From Alteromonas sp. IB21 (GTDB lineage Bacteria; Pseudomonadota; Gammaproteobacteria; Enterobacterales; Alteromonadaceae), in contig NZ_JAEFCD010000011.1 in the NCBI RefSeq assembly GCF_016405965.1, positions 9,394 through 73,393 on the forward strand: a DNA stretch of 64,000 nt. Direction: 5' to 3'. The notes beneath the pieces were generated by a model that made no database searches, was not told where the DNA came from, and worked only from the letters and a program-made list of their open reading frames with translations. This document shows positions 46,865 through 55,869 of this stretch, piece after piece (the stretch's first letter is position 1; every line of letters begins with the position of its first letter). The position numbers and the translations under genes were made by a program.

Positions 46865-47749
46865 TTAAATTTGAGCAAATAAGCCTTGTAGGCAAGTAAT
46901 TGCTGCGCTGATTTTAGCAGGGACTAAATCTCGTTTTGGCGTTACTGCATAAACCGTGTAATCAGGTAGCGTCCAATCAACAAAGAGTTGCTTCATATCG
47001 CCCGATCTCAGAAGATGTCTTACTTCAGGTTCTGGTAGTACTGCATAACCTAACCCATCTTGCGTAAGCTTGATGAGGGTTTGCATCGAGTTCACATCAA
47101 TACGCTGAGTGTCGAGTTCATAATCTCTGCCGTCTTTATGAGCCATTACGTAATCTTCAACATGTCGATGAGCAATATAAGCGTGATCAACCAGTTGCTC
47201 TGGGCTTGAAAGCTTCGTATTCGCTAGTGGGTGTTCTGCAGATACACACAAAATACGCGCCCATGTAGCTAGCTGTAAGCTACTGAAATTAGTATCGGAA
47301 ACTGGGGCGAAGCAAAGGACTAAATCGGCGCTCGACGCAATAATATCCTTAGGCTCGTCGGTGACGGTAAGAGAAATCGTTATTTTAGGGAATTCCTCGC
47401 AAAGCTTTTTCAACGGCTCACTAAGTAGGCCGCCACCAAAACCTTCTGGCGCAACAATATTAATTTTTCCCGTAGGATCGTCTTGAAGGCTTTCTATCTT
47501 TTGCTGAGCAAGCTCTGCGGTTTGTAGCATTTGCTTGCTAGTCTCGTAATAGATGCGTCCCGCTTCGGTTAAGCTCAAACTTCGCGTATTCCGATTGAAA
47601 AGGCTCAAACCTATATCATGCTCTAGCTTTCTTAATTGTTGGCTGATAGCAGAGACCGTCATGTGAAGTTCTCGCGCGGCGACACTCATGCTCCCACTGT
47701 CTGTCACTGCGGTAAATACCTGAAGAGAGCGAAGTAATTTAGTATTCAT
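46865..47749 (-). CDS. LysR-family transcriptional regulator
   Basis: A 294-residue LysR-type regulator. The N-terminal winged helix reads LLRSLQVFTAVTDSGSMSVAARELHMTVSAISQQLRKLEHDIGLSLFNRNTRSLSLTEAGRIYY, and the periplasmic-binding-like effector domain starts around residue 90 (KINIVAPEGFGGGLLSEPL). It groups by sight with the CrgA/DsdC-like regulators with a helical linker (SKQMLQTAELAQQKIESL). It stands alone, convergent with the FadL-type gene, and no divergent target is evident because the next gene upstream is DUF2721 in the same direction, behind a terminator. Confidence 0.95.
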   Translation of the reverse strand: MNTKLLRSLQVFTAVTDSGSMSVAARELHMTVSAISQQLRKLEHDIGLSLFNRNTRSLSLTEAGRIYYETSKQMLQTAELAQQKIESLQDDPTGKINIVAPEGFGGGLLSEPLKKLCEEFPKITISLTVTDEPKDIIASSADLVLCFAPVSDTNFSSLQLATWARILCVSAEHPLANTKLSSPEQLVDHAYIAHRHVEDYVMAHKDGRDYELDTQRIDVNSMQTLIKLTQDGLGYAVLPEPEVRHLLRSGDMKQLFVDWTLPDYTVYAVTPKRDLVPAKISAAITCLQGLFAQI

Positions 47750-47937
47750 GGCGCAGTTTAATCCTTTCCATTGGCCGTAGATTTTGAAGTGGACATTTTT
47801 AGCAAATTAATGACGTGAAGGGGCGAAGTCTATCTTATTTAAAAGTTAATGATCGTTTTTCAAGTGATGTTTTACTCAATACTTACATTACTACTTATGG
47901 GCTTTACGACGAAGTAAGCAGTTTTAAACTAAATAGT

Positions 47938-47984
47938 AAAAAGACGGGTAAAGAAGATAGATAGGCTTCTATCCCCGTCCTTTT
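47938..47984 (-). terminator. Terminator after the DUF2721 gene
   Basis: A hairpin with GACGGG/CCCGTC arms (47943-47948 and 47974-47979) and an inner pairing, flanked on both sides by A/T runs. On the minus strand it ends in CGTCTTTTTA and lies about 45 bases after the DUF2721 stop. The A/T runs also allow plus-strand function. Confidence 0.75.
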
Positions 47985-48027
47985 TACGTACTTTTACATC
48001 ACCAGTCTTGTGCCATAAGCAGTCAAA

Positions 48028-48501
48028 CTACCGAATGGTCCTAACCATATTAATGGTGTTTGTTGCAAGTTTCACTTCAACAAGGAAAACAATAAGCGCA
48101 CTGATTAGAAACATCATTGCCAAAATGAACAAAACAATAATGGGTGTTTTAAGGTCAACAACCCAAAGTGACCCGGAAAACAAGGCCATGATTACGGTGC
48201 ACACCAATAGCCCTGACGCAACGCAAAGACCAATAGCCCAGTTAATGACTTTCACTCTGCGCCACAGTACTTTAATTTCTTTCTTAGAGCGGTCTACAAT
48301 GTGCGGGTCTGAAAGAGTATGAATTTGTCTTTCTGCTACTCTGACCCGGTCAGAGATGCGCCCCAGTCGTGACGACATGACGTTAAGGAAACCCGCAATA
48401 CCGGTAAGTAGAAACACAGGTGCCACGGCAAATTCGATAAGTTGTGAAAGGCTAGGTATAAGCGTGTCCAACAATTCCTCCAGAGATCTAGGCAAATTCA
48501 A
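48028..48501 (-). CDS. DUF2721 family membrane protein
   Basis: A 157-residue inner-membrane protein. I place it in DUF2721 from LIEFAVAPVFLLTGIAGFLNVMSSRLGRISDRVR, a segment characteristic of the family. Three membrane helices are visible: about 22-42, 88-108 and 118-140, with a charged cytoplasmic loop between the first two. The function is unknown. It is a lone gene with its own terminator; the 282 bases upstream contain an inverted repeat GTAAAC...GTTTAC near 48542-48564 but no assignable promoter. Confidence 0.88.
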   Translation of the reverse strand: MNLPRSLEELLDTLIPSLSQLIEFAVAPVFLLTGIAGFLNVMSSRLGRISDRVRVAERQIHTLSDPHIVDRSKKEIKVLWRRVKVINWAIGLCVASGLLVCTVIMALFSGSLWVVDLKTPIIVLFILAMMFLISALIVFLVEVKLATNTINMVRTIR

Positions 48502-48783
48502 ATTTATATGAGGTAAAAAGCGTTTATGCCTCTACCCAATCGTAAACTCATATTTATGGTTTACTTCATTAACACAAAAGCGCAGAACGATATAGGTAGA
48601 AGCAAAACCCGTATCTAAAAATTAAAGTAAAAGCAAAGTGTAAGCCAATGCTTATAACAGATAACGGTGGTTTAACTTAGTACTTTGCTTAAGTTTAGCC
48701 CTTTTTAACCCATTCAAGACTCGATTAACGGTACAATAGTGTTTACTCCTTACGACACCTTTTCTTTTGCACAAGGATAGATA

Positions 48784-50853
48784 ATGCGCGTTTCCCCATT
48801 GGTTCCACTTTCATTATTAACGGTTTCTCTTTCGCCATTGTTAGCTGGGGCGCAGAACATGTTAGAAATAGAAAGAATAGAAACCACCTCTTCTCGTATT
48901 CAAGGCAATATAACTGCCTCGGGTTACGCCGTTTCCTCAATTTCAGAGGAAACGCTATCACTGCTCTCTTTCCAACACATTCAAGAGTCGCTCAACTATA
49001 TTGCTGGAGCTGGCGTTCAGCGAGGGAACGGGCAAGAGTATTTGCCTGCCCTTCGCTCACCTGTTCTTACAGGGGCTGGCGCCTGCGGGGGAATATTAGC
49101 AGCGGAAGATGGAATACCGTTACGTGCGGCAGGCTTTTGTAACATTAACGAACTTTTTGAAGCTCATGGCGAAGTGGCACAGCGTATTGATGTCATCAAA
49201 GGTCCTGCATCTGCGCTGTATGGCTCAAATGCAATACACGGTGTTATCAACGTCATTACCCCAGATACAACGCGAGGCGATGGGTCGTTGAGTTTTGATT
49301 ATGGTTCATACGGCTTTCATCGGGTGAAGATCCAAGAAGGTAAAGATTTTGGCTACAGCGGCGTAGGTATTGCGGCTAGCTTAACCCGGGATACGGGTTA
49401 TAGAGATGACGAAGGTGTAGATCAAGAAAAAGTGTCTTTGCGTTATAGAATAGAAGGGGATAACACTATTATCACTAGCGGCCTGACCTACACACACTTA
49501 GACCAAGAAACGGCGGGATATATAGAGGGGTTTGAAAGTTATAGAGACACGGAAATAGCACGAGGTAATCCCAACCCTGAAGCGTTTCGAAAAGCCCGAA
49601 GTTTAAGGCTATGGAGCAAATTTGATACAACGTTTGAGGAAGGCCACCGATTATCAGTGACACCCTACATACGCAATCAGGATATGCGTTTTCGTATGCA
49701 CTTTCTCCCGGGCAAGCCCCTTGAAGAGAACGCTCAAAAAGGCGTGGGCGTGTTGTCACAGTTTAACTATGTGGTGAACGACAGGATATCGTTAGATGTT
49801 GGCGTTGATGCGGAATACACCGAGGGAGAGTTAACGCAAGCTCAACAGGGTGCTACCGAAGGTTCAGCGTTTTTAGTCGAAACCATACCTGAGGGTAAAC
49901 ATTACGATTATGACGTAGACGCAACCTTACTCGCGCCGTTTTTCGCGTTGAATTGGCAGGATGATAAGTGGGCGATTCAGTTAGGCGGACGCTTTGAAAC
50001 TATGCAGTACGACTACGCCAATAACATGAACACAGGTCGTGTACGAGAAGATGGAACTGAGTGTGAATTTGGCGGATGCCGGTACACTCGACCAGCAGAC
50101 AGTGAGGATAATTATAACAATTTCAGCCCCAAACTCTCATTGCGCTATCAGCTATCCCCCCGAATTCAGCTATTCGGGGGGATAGCTCGCGGTTATCGCG
50201 CGCCCCAAGCTACCGAACTCTATCGCTTACAGCGTGCTCAAACGTTGGCTGAACTTGAGTCAGTTACAGCAGATAATGTTGAACTAGGTATTACGGGGCC
50301 ATTGCTTAAAGGTGGCTATACGCTGTCGTTTTATAGCCTGGAAAAAGACAATGTAATCTACCGCGACAGCGATTTTTTTAACGTTAGCAATGGAGAGACA
50401 TGGCATCGAGGCGTTGAGCTTACTTTTGACCAGAAGCTGAGTGACAATTTGCGCGTTGATTTTGCGGGGACTTACGCAAGGCATACTTACGAGCACAGTC
50501 AACTATCGGGGGAACTCGATATCAAGGGTAACGACATTGATACGGCACCTAATGTTTTATTTAATACCCGTTTAAGCTATGACATTACAGAGGAAATGCA
50601 GGCTCAATTGGAATGGCAGCATGTGGCTAGCTATTACACTGACGCTGAAAACCTTAATGAGTATGACGGTCATGACTTAATCCATGCGCGAGTAAGCTGG
50701 GGGTTAACACATAGCATTACCCTATATGCGCGCATCAACAATATGCTTAACACTGAGTACGCTGAGCGCGCAGATTTTACAAGTTTTTCAGGCCCACGCT
50801 ACTTCCCTGGTAGACCCCGCAATTTTATGTTTTCCGCATCATTTATGTTGTAA
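48784..50853 (+). CDS. TonB-dependent receptor (CirA/BtuB size class)
   Basis: A 689-residue outer-membrane receptor: signal peptide (LVPLSLLTVSLSPLLAGAQ), a TonB-box-like segment (RIETTSSRI), a plug with LSLLSFQHIQESLNYIAGAGVQRGNG and the conserved IDVIKGPASALYGSNAIHGVINVITPD, then a barrel ending SFML. The plug holds two cysteines (GAGACGG and AAGFCN) that may form a disulfide, a trait of one recurrent subgroup. It is unrelated in detail to the two large receptors at 12-22 kb. The 80 bases upstream show no Fur box, so an iron role is not supported. The substrate is unknown. Confidence 0.93.
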   Translation: MRVSPLVPLSLLTVSLSPLLAGAQNMLEIERIETTSSRIQGNITASGYAVSSISEETLSLLSFQHIQESLNYIAGAGVQRGNGQEYLPALRSPVLTGAGACGGILAAEDGIPLRAAGFCNINELFEAHGEVAQRIDVIKGPASALYGSNAIHGVINVITPDTTRGDGSLSFDYGSYGFHRVKIQEGKDFGYSGVGIAASLTRDTGYRDDEGVDQEKVSLRYRIEGDNTIITSGLTYTHLDQETAGYIEGFESYRDTEIARGNPNPEAFRKARSLRLWSKFDTTFEEGHRLSVTPYIRNQDMRFRMHFLPGKPLEENAQKGVGVLSQFNYVVNDRISLDVGVDAEYTEGELTQAQQGATEGSAFLVETIPEGKHYDYDVDATLLAPFFALNWQDDKWAIQLGGRFETMQYDYANNMNTGRVREDGTECEFGGCRYTRPADSEDNYNNFSPKLSLRYQLSPRIQLFGGIARGYRAPQATELYRLQRAQTLAELESVTADNVELGITGPLLKGGYTLSFYSLEKDNVIYRDSDFFNVSNGETWHRGVELTFDQKLSDNLRVDFAGTYARHTYEHSQLSGELDIKGNDIDTAPNVLFNTRLSYDITEEMQAQLEWQHVASYYTDAENLNEYDGHDLIHARVSWGLTHSITLYARINNMLNTEYAERADFTSFSGPRYFPGRPRNFMFSASFML

Positions 50854-51046
50854 CGCCAAATAAGCTTTATAAATAAGTAACTATTAATCTTGAAAATACA
50901 GACTATGGCCGCGATTAGCTTGTGCCTATAAAGCTTCGGGCGTAGTCTGTAATAATCGGCATGGGTCGCAGTCACGCCATATATAACGCTTTATTGTACA
51001 TACGAAGCAGGCGATATACATGGAATGATTGTTAATAGGTATACCC

Positions 51047-52339
51047 ATGCAAAAAATAGTAATTGTTGGTGGCGGTGCTGGAGGCCTCGAGTTAGCCAGT
51101 CGCTTAAGCCGCACCCTCGGGAGAAAAAAGCAAGCCGAAATCACCCTTGTCGACCGCAGTCGAACTCATATATGGAAGCCGCTACTTCATGAAGTGGCCG
51201 CCGGTGTAATAGATAAACATTCAGACGGCGTGGACTATGCAATCCATGCTGCGGCTCACCATTATCGCTTTCAACTCGGTGAAATGTGCTCGCTTAATGC
51301 GCAAGAGCAAACCATAACCTTATCGCCACTGATTGACGATGAAGGCACACAGGTCTTGCCCGAACGTGAGATACACTATGATCAGCTGGTGCTAGCTATT
51401 GGAAGTGTAAGCAACGATTTTGGTACACCGGGTGTGGCAGACCATTGCTATTTTCTCGACTCTCTAAAGCAAGCCGAGCGCTTTCACCGCGCGCTGCTCA
51501 ATCAGCTTATTCGCATAAACCAGCAAGAAGACAAAGATGCAAGAATTGATGTTGCCATTGTGGGAGCGGGTGCCACGGGTACTGAACTTGCTGCTCAACT
51601 TCACCATGTGGCTAACTTGTCGAAAGCCTATGGAATGCCTGATATGTCCGCATCACGATTGAAAATTACGATCGTAGAGGCCGGCGAGCGTATATTGCCT
51701 GCATTGCCAGAGCGCATTGCTAATTCAGCCAGAAAAGCGCTACACAAGTTGGGTGTAGATATAAAAGAGCAAACCATGGTTGCTGAGGCAGATTCAAAAG
51801 GATTAATCACCAAAGACGGCAGCCGTATTGATGCTGACCTAATGGTATGGGCTGCCGGGGTTAAAGCCCCCGACTTTATTACGAAATTAGATTTGTTTGA
51901 AACCAATCGCGCCAATCAAATTTTAGTTGATAAGCAACTGCGAAGCTCTACGCATAAGAATATATGGGTACTAGGCGACTGCTGCGGTTTCCAGCAAGAC
52001 AATGGTAAATGGGTGCCACCCCGTGCCCAGTCGGCGCATCAAATGGCCGATATCGTCGCTCATAATATAACATCGTTATTTAATCAAAAAGAGACCAAAG
52101 ATTTTACGTATCAAGATTACGGCTCGCTGGTTCATTTGAGCAAGTACAGTACAGTGGGAAGCTTAATGGGCTCGCTATCAAATAGCAGTATGTTTATCGA
52201 AGGGCGCTTAGCAAAGCTGGTTTATGTTTCTCTGTACAACATGCACCAGTTTGCGGTCCATGGGAAAATAAAAGGGGCGCTTAAGCTCATTGTGAAAAAG
52301 TTGAGCCAGGCGATAAGCCCAAAACTGAAACTGCACTAA
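51047..52339 (+). CDS. ndh: Type II NADH:quinone oxidoreductase (NDH-2)
   Basis: A 430-residue membrane-associated flavoprotein that passes electrons from NADH to quinone without pumping protons. The FAD-binding loop is VIVGGGAGGLELASRL at the start, the NADH-binding loop VAIVGAGATGTELAAQLHHV near residue 170, and VLGDCCGFQQDNGKWVPPRAQSAHQMA binds FAD near the C-terminus. The ATG at 51047 has AGGT upstream; six open codons precede it. The C-terminal region with hydrophobic and basic residues (IKGALKLIVKKLSQAI) would bind the membrane. It is a lone gene convergent with yceI. Confidence 0.94.
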   Translation: MQKIVIVGGGAGGLELASRLSRTLGRKKQAEITLVDRSRTHIWKPLLHEVAAGVIDKHSDGVDYAIHAAAHHYRFQLGEMCSLNAQEQTITLSPLIDDEGTQVLPEREIHYDQLVLAIGSVSNDFGTPGVADHCYFLDSLKQAERFHRALLNQLIRINQQEDKDARIDVAIVGAGATGTELAAQLHHVANLSKAYGMPDMSASRLKITIVEAGERILPALPERIANSARKALHKLGVDIKEQTMVAEADSKGLITKDGSRIDADLMVWAAGVKAPDFITKLDLFETNRANQILVDKQLRSSTHKNIWVLGDCCGFQQDNGKWVPPRAQSAHQMADIVAHNITSLFNQKETKDFTYQDYGSLVHLSKYSTVGSLMGSLSNSSMFIEGRLAKLVYVSLYNMHQFAVHGKIKGALKLIVKKLSQAISPKLKLH

Positions 52340-52455
52340 GCGCTATACAGCGATAAGCCCCGAAATGTGATTCCTCCCAGGGTTTAAGTAGCAAAACTCT
52401 GGGGCCTTGTTCACTAGGGGCTTTCGTTTACTTCAAAAAATGTCTACACGATCTA

Positions 52456-53022
52456 TTACTGCTTCACACCTTCAACATGAAGTTCAAGTTCTACGGTTTG
52501 CGACGCCGGACCTAAGTCATAGTCGATACCATAGTCTTTGAGGGCAATAATGGTGGTGCCCATAAAGCCAGCGCGATAGCCGCCCCAAGGATCTTGACCT
52601 TCACCAATTTTTTTAGCTTCAATAGTAATGGGTTTTGTCACGCCGTGTAGCGTGAAGTCACCGATCACATCCATCATGCCATTGCCTTTATCAACAATCT
52701 TCGTACTTACAAATTTTGCTTGGGGAAAGTCGTCCACATTCAAAAAGTCGTCGCTTTTTAGGTGCTTGTCACGTTCTGCATGGTTGGAGTCGATACTGTC
52801 TGTATCAATAGACACCATGATTTTTGCTGCACTTGGTGAGCTATCATCGTAGCTAAAAGTGCCTTTGAAATCATTAAAGCGACCCGCAAGCCATGAATAA
52901 CCTAAATGCTGAATTTTAAAATTGATAGATGCGTGTGCGCCCTTACTATCAATTACATAATCTGCGGCCTGAGCAGTACTTAAAGACAGCGCAGCGGCTA
53001 GGGCAAGTGTTAACTTCTTCAT
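52456..53022 (-). CDS. YceI family periplasmic lipid-binding protein
   Basis: A 188-residue exported lipocalin-like protein of the YceI family, which binds isoprenoid or amphiphilic molecules. Signal peptide: KKLTLALAAALSLSTAQAA, then the family start DYVIDSKGAHASINFKIQHLGYSWLAGRF and GDFTLHGVTKPITIEAKKIGEG. GGAGAG lies before the ATG. It follows a cytochrome b561 gene by 22 bases, the common YceI-b561 pairing, which suggests a shared quinone or redox function in the envelope. Confidence 0.95.
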   Translation of the reverse strand: MKKLTLALAAALSLSTAQAADYVIDSKGAHASINFKIQHLGYSWLAGRFNDFKGTFSYDDSSPSAAKIMVSIDTDSIDSNHAERDKHLKSDDFLNVDDFPQAKFVSTKIVDKGNGMMDVIGDFTLHGVTKPITIEAKKIGEGQDPWGGYRAGFMGTTIIALKDYGIDYDLGPASQTVELELHVEGVKQ

Positions 53023-53044
53023 AATCTCTCCTGTTTCCTTAATG

Positions 53045-53572
53045 TCATCGAAGCCGTAACATCTGCTTCAGTGTATCGTCTTTGCTAATAAAGTGGTGTT
53101 TTAAGGCGGCCAGCGTATGAACTACCGCTAATATAATAACGGACCATGCAATATAAAAATGTGCATCTCCGGCACGATCTTCTTGGTTGTTAAATAGTTC
53201 GCCAACGGCAGGAACTGCAAACCAGTTAAATACATCGATGGCTCTTCCGTCGGCGGTTGAAATCAAATAGCCACTGGCAAACAGCGCAATCATTAACGTA
53301 TATAGAAGTATGTGGCCTAGGTGACTCAGTTTCTTTTCCGTGGCTGTACCAAATGAGGGAGGACGTGAAATAAAAGCCCGAGTGACTAAACGAAGTAAAG
53401 TGATGGCTAGCAAGAGCAAGCCAACACTCTTATGCCAATGAGGAGCGGTTTTATACCAGTCGCTGTAATAGGTAAGGTCGACCATCCACAAGCCAGATGC
53501 AAACATACCAATTACAGTTAATGCGCTTATCCAATGAAAAAATACAATAAGTCGGGGCCACCTAGATTTCAT
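53045..53572 (-). CDS. Cytochrome b561 family membrane protein
   Basis: A 175-residue inner-membrane di-heme b-type cytochrome with four membrane helices. Likely heme-ligating histidines are seen in FFHWISALTVIGMF, HWHKSVGLLLLAITLLRL, HLGHILLYTL and VVHTLAALKHHF. Members move electrons from ubiquinol to acceptors such as superoxide or small cytochromes. It is the first gene of a two-gene unit with yceI. The 270 bases upstream hold no other gene; they contain the divergent promoter region for the next plus-strand gene. Confidence 0.94.
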   Translation of the reverse strand: MKSRWPRLIVFFHWISALTVIGMFASGLWMVDLTYYSDWYKTAPHWHKSVGLLLLAITLLRLVTRAFISRPPSFGTATEKKLSHLGHILLYTLMIALFASGYLISTADGRAIDVFNWFAVPAVGELFNNQEDRAGDAHFYIAWSVIILAVVHTLAALKHHFISKDDTLKQMLRLR

Positions 53573-53858
53573 TTCATTTCCATATAACGAAAGTTGTCAC
53601 TAGTGTAATTCCAATTTCTTCGATCAAACATCACTTTTAACGAGAGCATTTGTTCTTTTTTATAGAATAAAGAATGCCGTAGGCGACCACAGCGACGACT
53701 CATAATTTACTAAATTCAAATATTGTGTCGTTTAATGGAGGATAAAATGCGCCAAGCGCCTCTATTAAACGTGCAAAATACACTTATAGTTTAAACAGGG
53801 AGCCACAAAGGTGGCTGACCACCCATAGAACTAGTCTTTACAGTTGAGGTTTCACGCT

Positions 53859-54179
53859 TTGCGCGTTTCATACGTTTTGTTGGCAGTCATATTGCCAGCG
53901 CTATTTTCATCACTGGTTACCGTCTCTGCATTGGGAGAGAGTCGAGGTGTGCAAAATAGTGTCAACGAGTTCAGCAAAACCACAGCATTAGCAACCCTTG
54001 CTGAAGAGTGGGAACGGTCAGTTCATGATGTTGATGACGACCTGGATGACGGTTTAGCGTCTCTCTACATTAATGTCAGCGTAGAAAAGTATGTTTTTTG
54101 CACTGGCAACATTGCTGATGCAAAATCGTACGCAAGGCTGCGCGCTAACATCATACGAGGACCCCCTTCTTATACTTAA
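53859..54179 (+). CDS. Small exported hypothetical protein
   Basis: A 106-residue protein that I do not recognise. A signal peptide is visible (MRVSYVLLAVILPALFSSLVTVSA), then an acidic middle (VHDVDDDLDDGLAS) and a C-terminal part with a single cysteine (YVFCTGN). The start is a TTG with GAGG 9 bases upstream; another TTG at 53844 would add five residues ahead of the signal peptide. The stop is 46 bases before the CBS-domain gene in the same direction, so the two could be co-transcribed. No function can be inferred. Confidence 0.6.
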   Translation: MRVSYVLLAVILPALFSSLVTVSALGESRGVQNSVNEFSKTTALATLAEEWERSVHDVDDDLDDGLASLYINVSVEKYVFCTGNIADAKSYARLRANIIRGPPSYT

Positions 54180-54225
54180 TCACTTTTAAAAAAAACTATT
54201 TTTATTTTTGATTAGGAGAGAAGGT

Positions 54226-54789
54226 ATGCACGCCTTAAATCTATACAAAACCGAAGCTATCGACACGTTGGCATGGCCGGTTATTGAAAACACCATTACT
54301 CTAAACTCGTCTGCAATGGCGGTATTTACTGACTTCAAACAACACTTGCCGCACGTTATTGATGGGCGCACTCCGGCCACTAAAGTTGAATCCATTATGC
54401 GCCAATCTCACGTGCGAATGATGCTTGTGGTTAATAGTCATAACCGTTTTGTTGGTATTGTTACAAGTCACGATGTTGGCGAGCAGAGTATTATCAAGCG
54501 CCTTAGTGAGCTTAAAATAAACCGCGATGAATTGACCGTTTATGACTTCATGCGCCCGAAGACGTCTTTAATGTCTTTCGACTTTACCGAGCTCACTCAC
54601 TCATCGGTGGGAGATGTGATTGAAACGCTGAAAGACTATGGTCAGCATCACTGTCTTGTCATGGACAGGGATAGTCATGAAATTCGCGGCGTAATTAGCG
54701 TCAGTGATATTGCTAGAGAGTTGCGCTTACCTCTTGATATTCAGGGACGCCCGACGTTTGCAGAACTTATCACTATTCTTGCTGCTTAA
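54226..54789 (+). CDS. CBS-domain protein
   Basis: A 187-residue cytoplasmic protein with two CBS motifs, which usually bind adenosyl nucleotides. The first runs about 44-100 (VESIMRQSHVRMMLVVNSHNRFVGIVTSHDV) and the second about 115-170 (VYDFMRPKTSLMSF, SSVGDVIETLKDYGQHHCLVMDRDSHEIRGVISVSDIAREL). No catalytic or transporter domain is attached, so it is a stand-alone CBS pair. GGAGAGAAGG precedes the ATG. A strong hairpin follows 30 bases after the stop. Confidence 0.92.
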   Translation: MHALNLYKTEAIDTLAWPVIENTITLNSSAMAVFTDFKQHLPHVIDGRTPATKVESIMRQSHVRMMLVVNSHNRFVGIVTSHDVGEQSIIKRLSELKINRDELTVYDFMRPKTSLMSFDFTELTHSSVGDVIETLKDYGQHHCLVMDRDSHEIRGVISVSDIARELRLPLDIQGRPTFAELITILAA

Positions 54790-54818
54790 TTTTTAATTCC
54801 GCCAATTTTGAACCATAC

Positions 54819-54856
54819 TTTCACTGCGCATTGTCATTTAGCAATGCGCAGTGAAA
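54819..54856 (+). terminator. Perfect 15-bp hairpin after the CBS-domain gene
   Basis: Arms 54819-54833 and 54842-54856 are perfectly complementary around an 8-base loop. No T tract follows on either strand, so it may act as a weak terminator, a 3'-end stabiliser or a protein site. It separates the CBS gene from the next small gene. Confidence 0.5.
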
Positions 54857-54911
54857 AACGTATATAGGTATATCCCTAATCTGTAAATCGTGACAAAAGG
54901 CAAGTAGTTTT

Positions 54912-55355
54912 ATGCAGTATGCTCATGGCGAATTTATCGTTACTCGATGTGGAAGCGCGATTGTTACGCAGGCTTATGGTCCTTGGAATAGAGAGTGTGT
55001 CACACTCTTTGCAAAGGACTATCGTGAGAAAGCTGAGAGCCTATTTGGTCAGACTTGGTGTAATATCGTTTGCGTATCTGGAGAGTCGCTGCTTGTACCT
55101 GACGCAGAGGCTTCACTTCGCGAGCGTACGGCTGCTATGCATCCACTCGGCCTTACTCACATTGCTTTAGTGATGGGAGATTCCAGCGTGAAAGCGACCA
55201 CGACAGCTCAACTTAAACGTGTGTATCGAGATCTTAATATTGATACTTTTTTTGTAAATGTGCTTACCCAAGCTGTTGAATGGTTAACAGAGAAAGGTTT
55301 TTCAATTGAACAAGAAGGCATTTCTGATCATCTAAAGAGAGTGGCTTTAAAATAG
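54912..55355 (+). CDS. Hypothetical cytoplasmic protein, possibly STAS/SpoIIAA-like
   Basis: A 147-residue soluble protein with no assigned family. An N-terminal beta hairpin (FIVTRCGSAIVTQAYGPWN), a helix (CVTLFAKDYREKAESLF), a buried strand (WCNIVCVSGESLLVPDAEASLRERTAAMH) and a second strand-helix unit (ITHIALVMGDSS-like, then TTAQLKRVYRDL) give an alternating pattern like STAS/SpoIIAA folds. It may be distantly related to the 141-residue protein at 25400. It starts 55 bases after the hairpin that closes the CBS gene. A weak AAGG lies 10 bases before the ATG. Confidence 0.7.
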   Translation: MQYAHGEFIVTRCGSAIVTQAYGPWNRECVTLFAKDYREKAESLFGQTWCNIVCVSGESLLVPDAEASLRERTAAMHPLGLTHIALVMGDSSVKATTTAQLKRVYRDLNIDTFFVNVLTQAVEWLTEKGFSIEQEGISDHLKRVALK

Positions 55356-55431
55356 CAGAATAAAATTGGTACGCATTTCGCAACTAACCATTACACAAAC
55401 GTTACATTGTGCATTTAAACGAGGCGATACC

Positions 55432-55866
55432 ATGAACAGATCATTATTTCCAACCAGTGTTGTGACAAAAGCATTTACATGGGCATACCAGGAACTGGGT
55501 TTGAGTATCAAGCAAGCTTCTGAAATATTAGGTATTTCTCCGTCTTCTCTTGCTCAAACTACGCTATTAGGTTTTGAAAGCGGAACAATAGAGTATCGTA
55601 AGCAGCTTGCGTTCATTCGTATGTACCATTTACTCATTACATTGTCAGAAGGGGACACTGAACAAATGAAGGTGTGGTTCACTAGCTACAATGTAAGCCT
55701 TGAGATGTCACCACTAAACATGTGCAAAGAATATGACGGCGTTGAGCGAGTGGCTGATCAGCTACGCAAATTAAAGCAATCTTACTCGGGAGGCGAGAGT
55801 GCACTGGCCATCGTTGAATTTGCCCATCAAGAAAGGGACGTCAGGAAAGGAGCAAGTGTTCACTAG
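55432..55866 (+). CDS. Xre/MbcA/ParS-type antitoxin-like DNA-binding protein (orphan)
   Basis: A 144-residue protein with an N-terminal helix-turn-helix (VTKAFTWAYQELGLSIKQASEILGISPSSLAQ) and a C-terminal region matching the MbcA/ParS (DUF2384) toxin-binding part (WFTSYNVSLEMSPLNMCKEYDGVERVADQLRKLKQ). Family members are antitoxins of RES-domain toxins that degrade NAD. No RES toxin gene is next to it: downstream is a convergent alpha/beta hydrolase, upstream a small unknown protein. It may be an orphan regulator. ATG 55432 has GAGG upstream; 22 more open codons lie before it. Confidence 0.8.
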   Translation: MNRSLFPTSVVTKAFTWAYQELGLSIKQASEILGISPSSLAQTTLLGFESGTIEYRKQLAFIRMYHLLITLSEGDTEQMKVWFTSYNVSLEMSPLNMCKEYDGVERVADQLRKLKQSYSGGESALAIVEFAHQERDVRKGASVH

Positions 55867-55869
55867 CCT

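Noticed and set aside
52376..52404. Hairpin between ndh and yceI as terminator
   Set aside because: A roughly 10-bp imperfect stem exists but no T tract follows on either strand; support is too weak.
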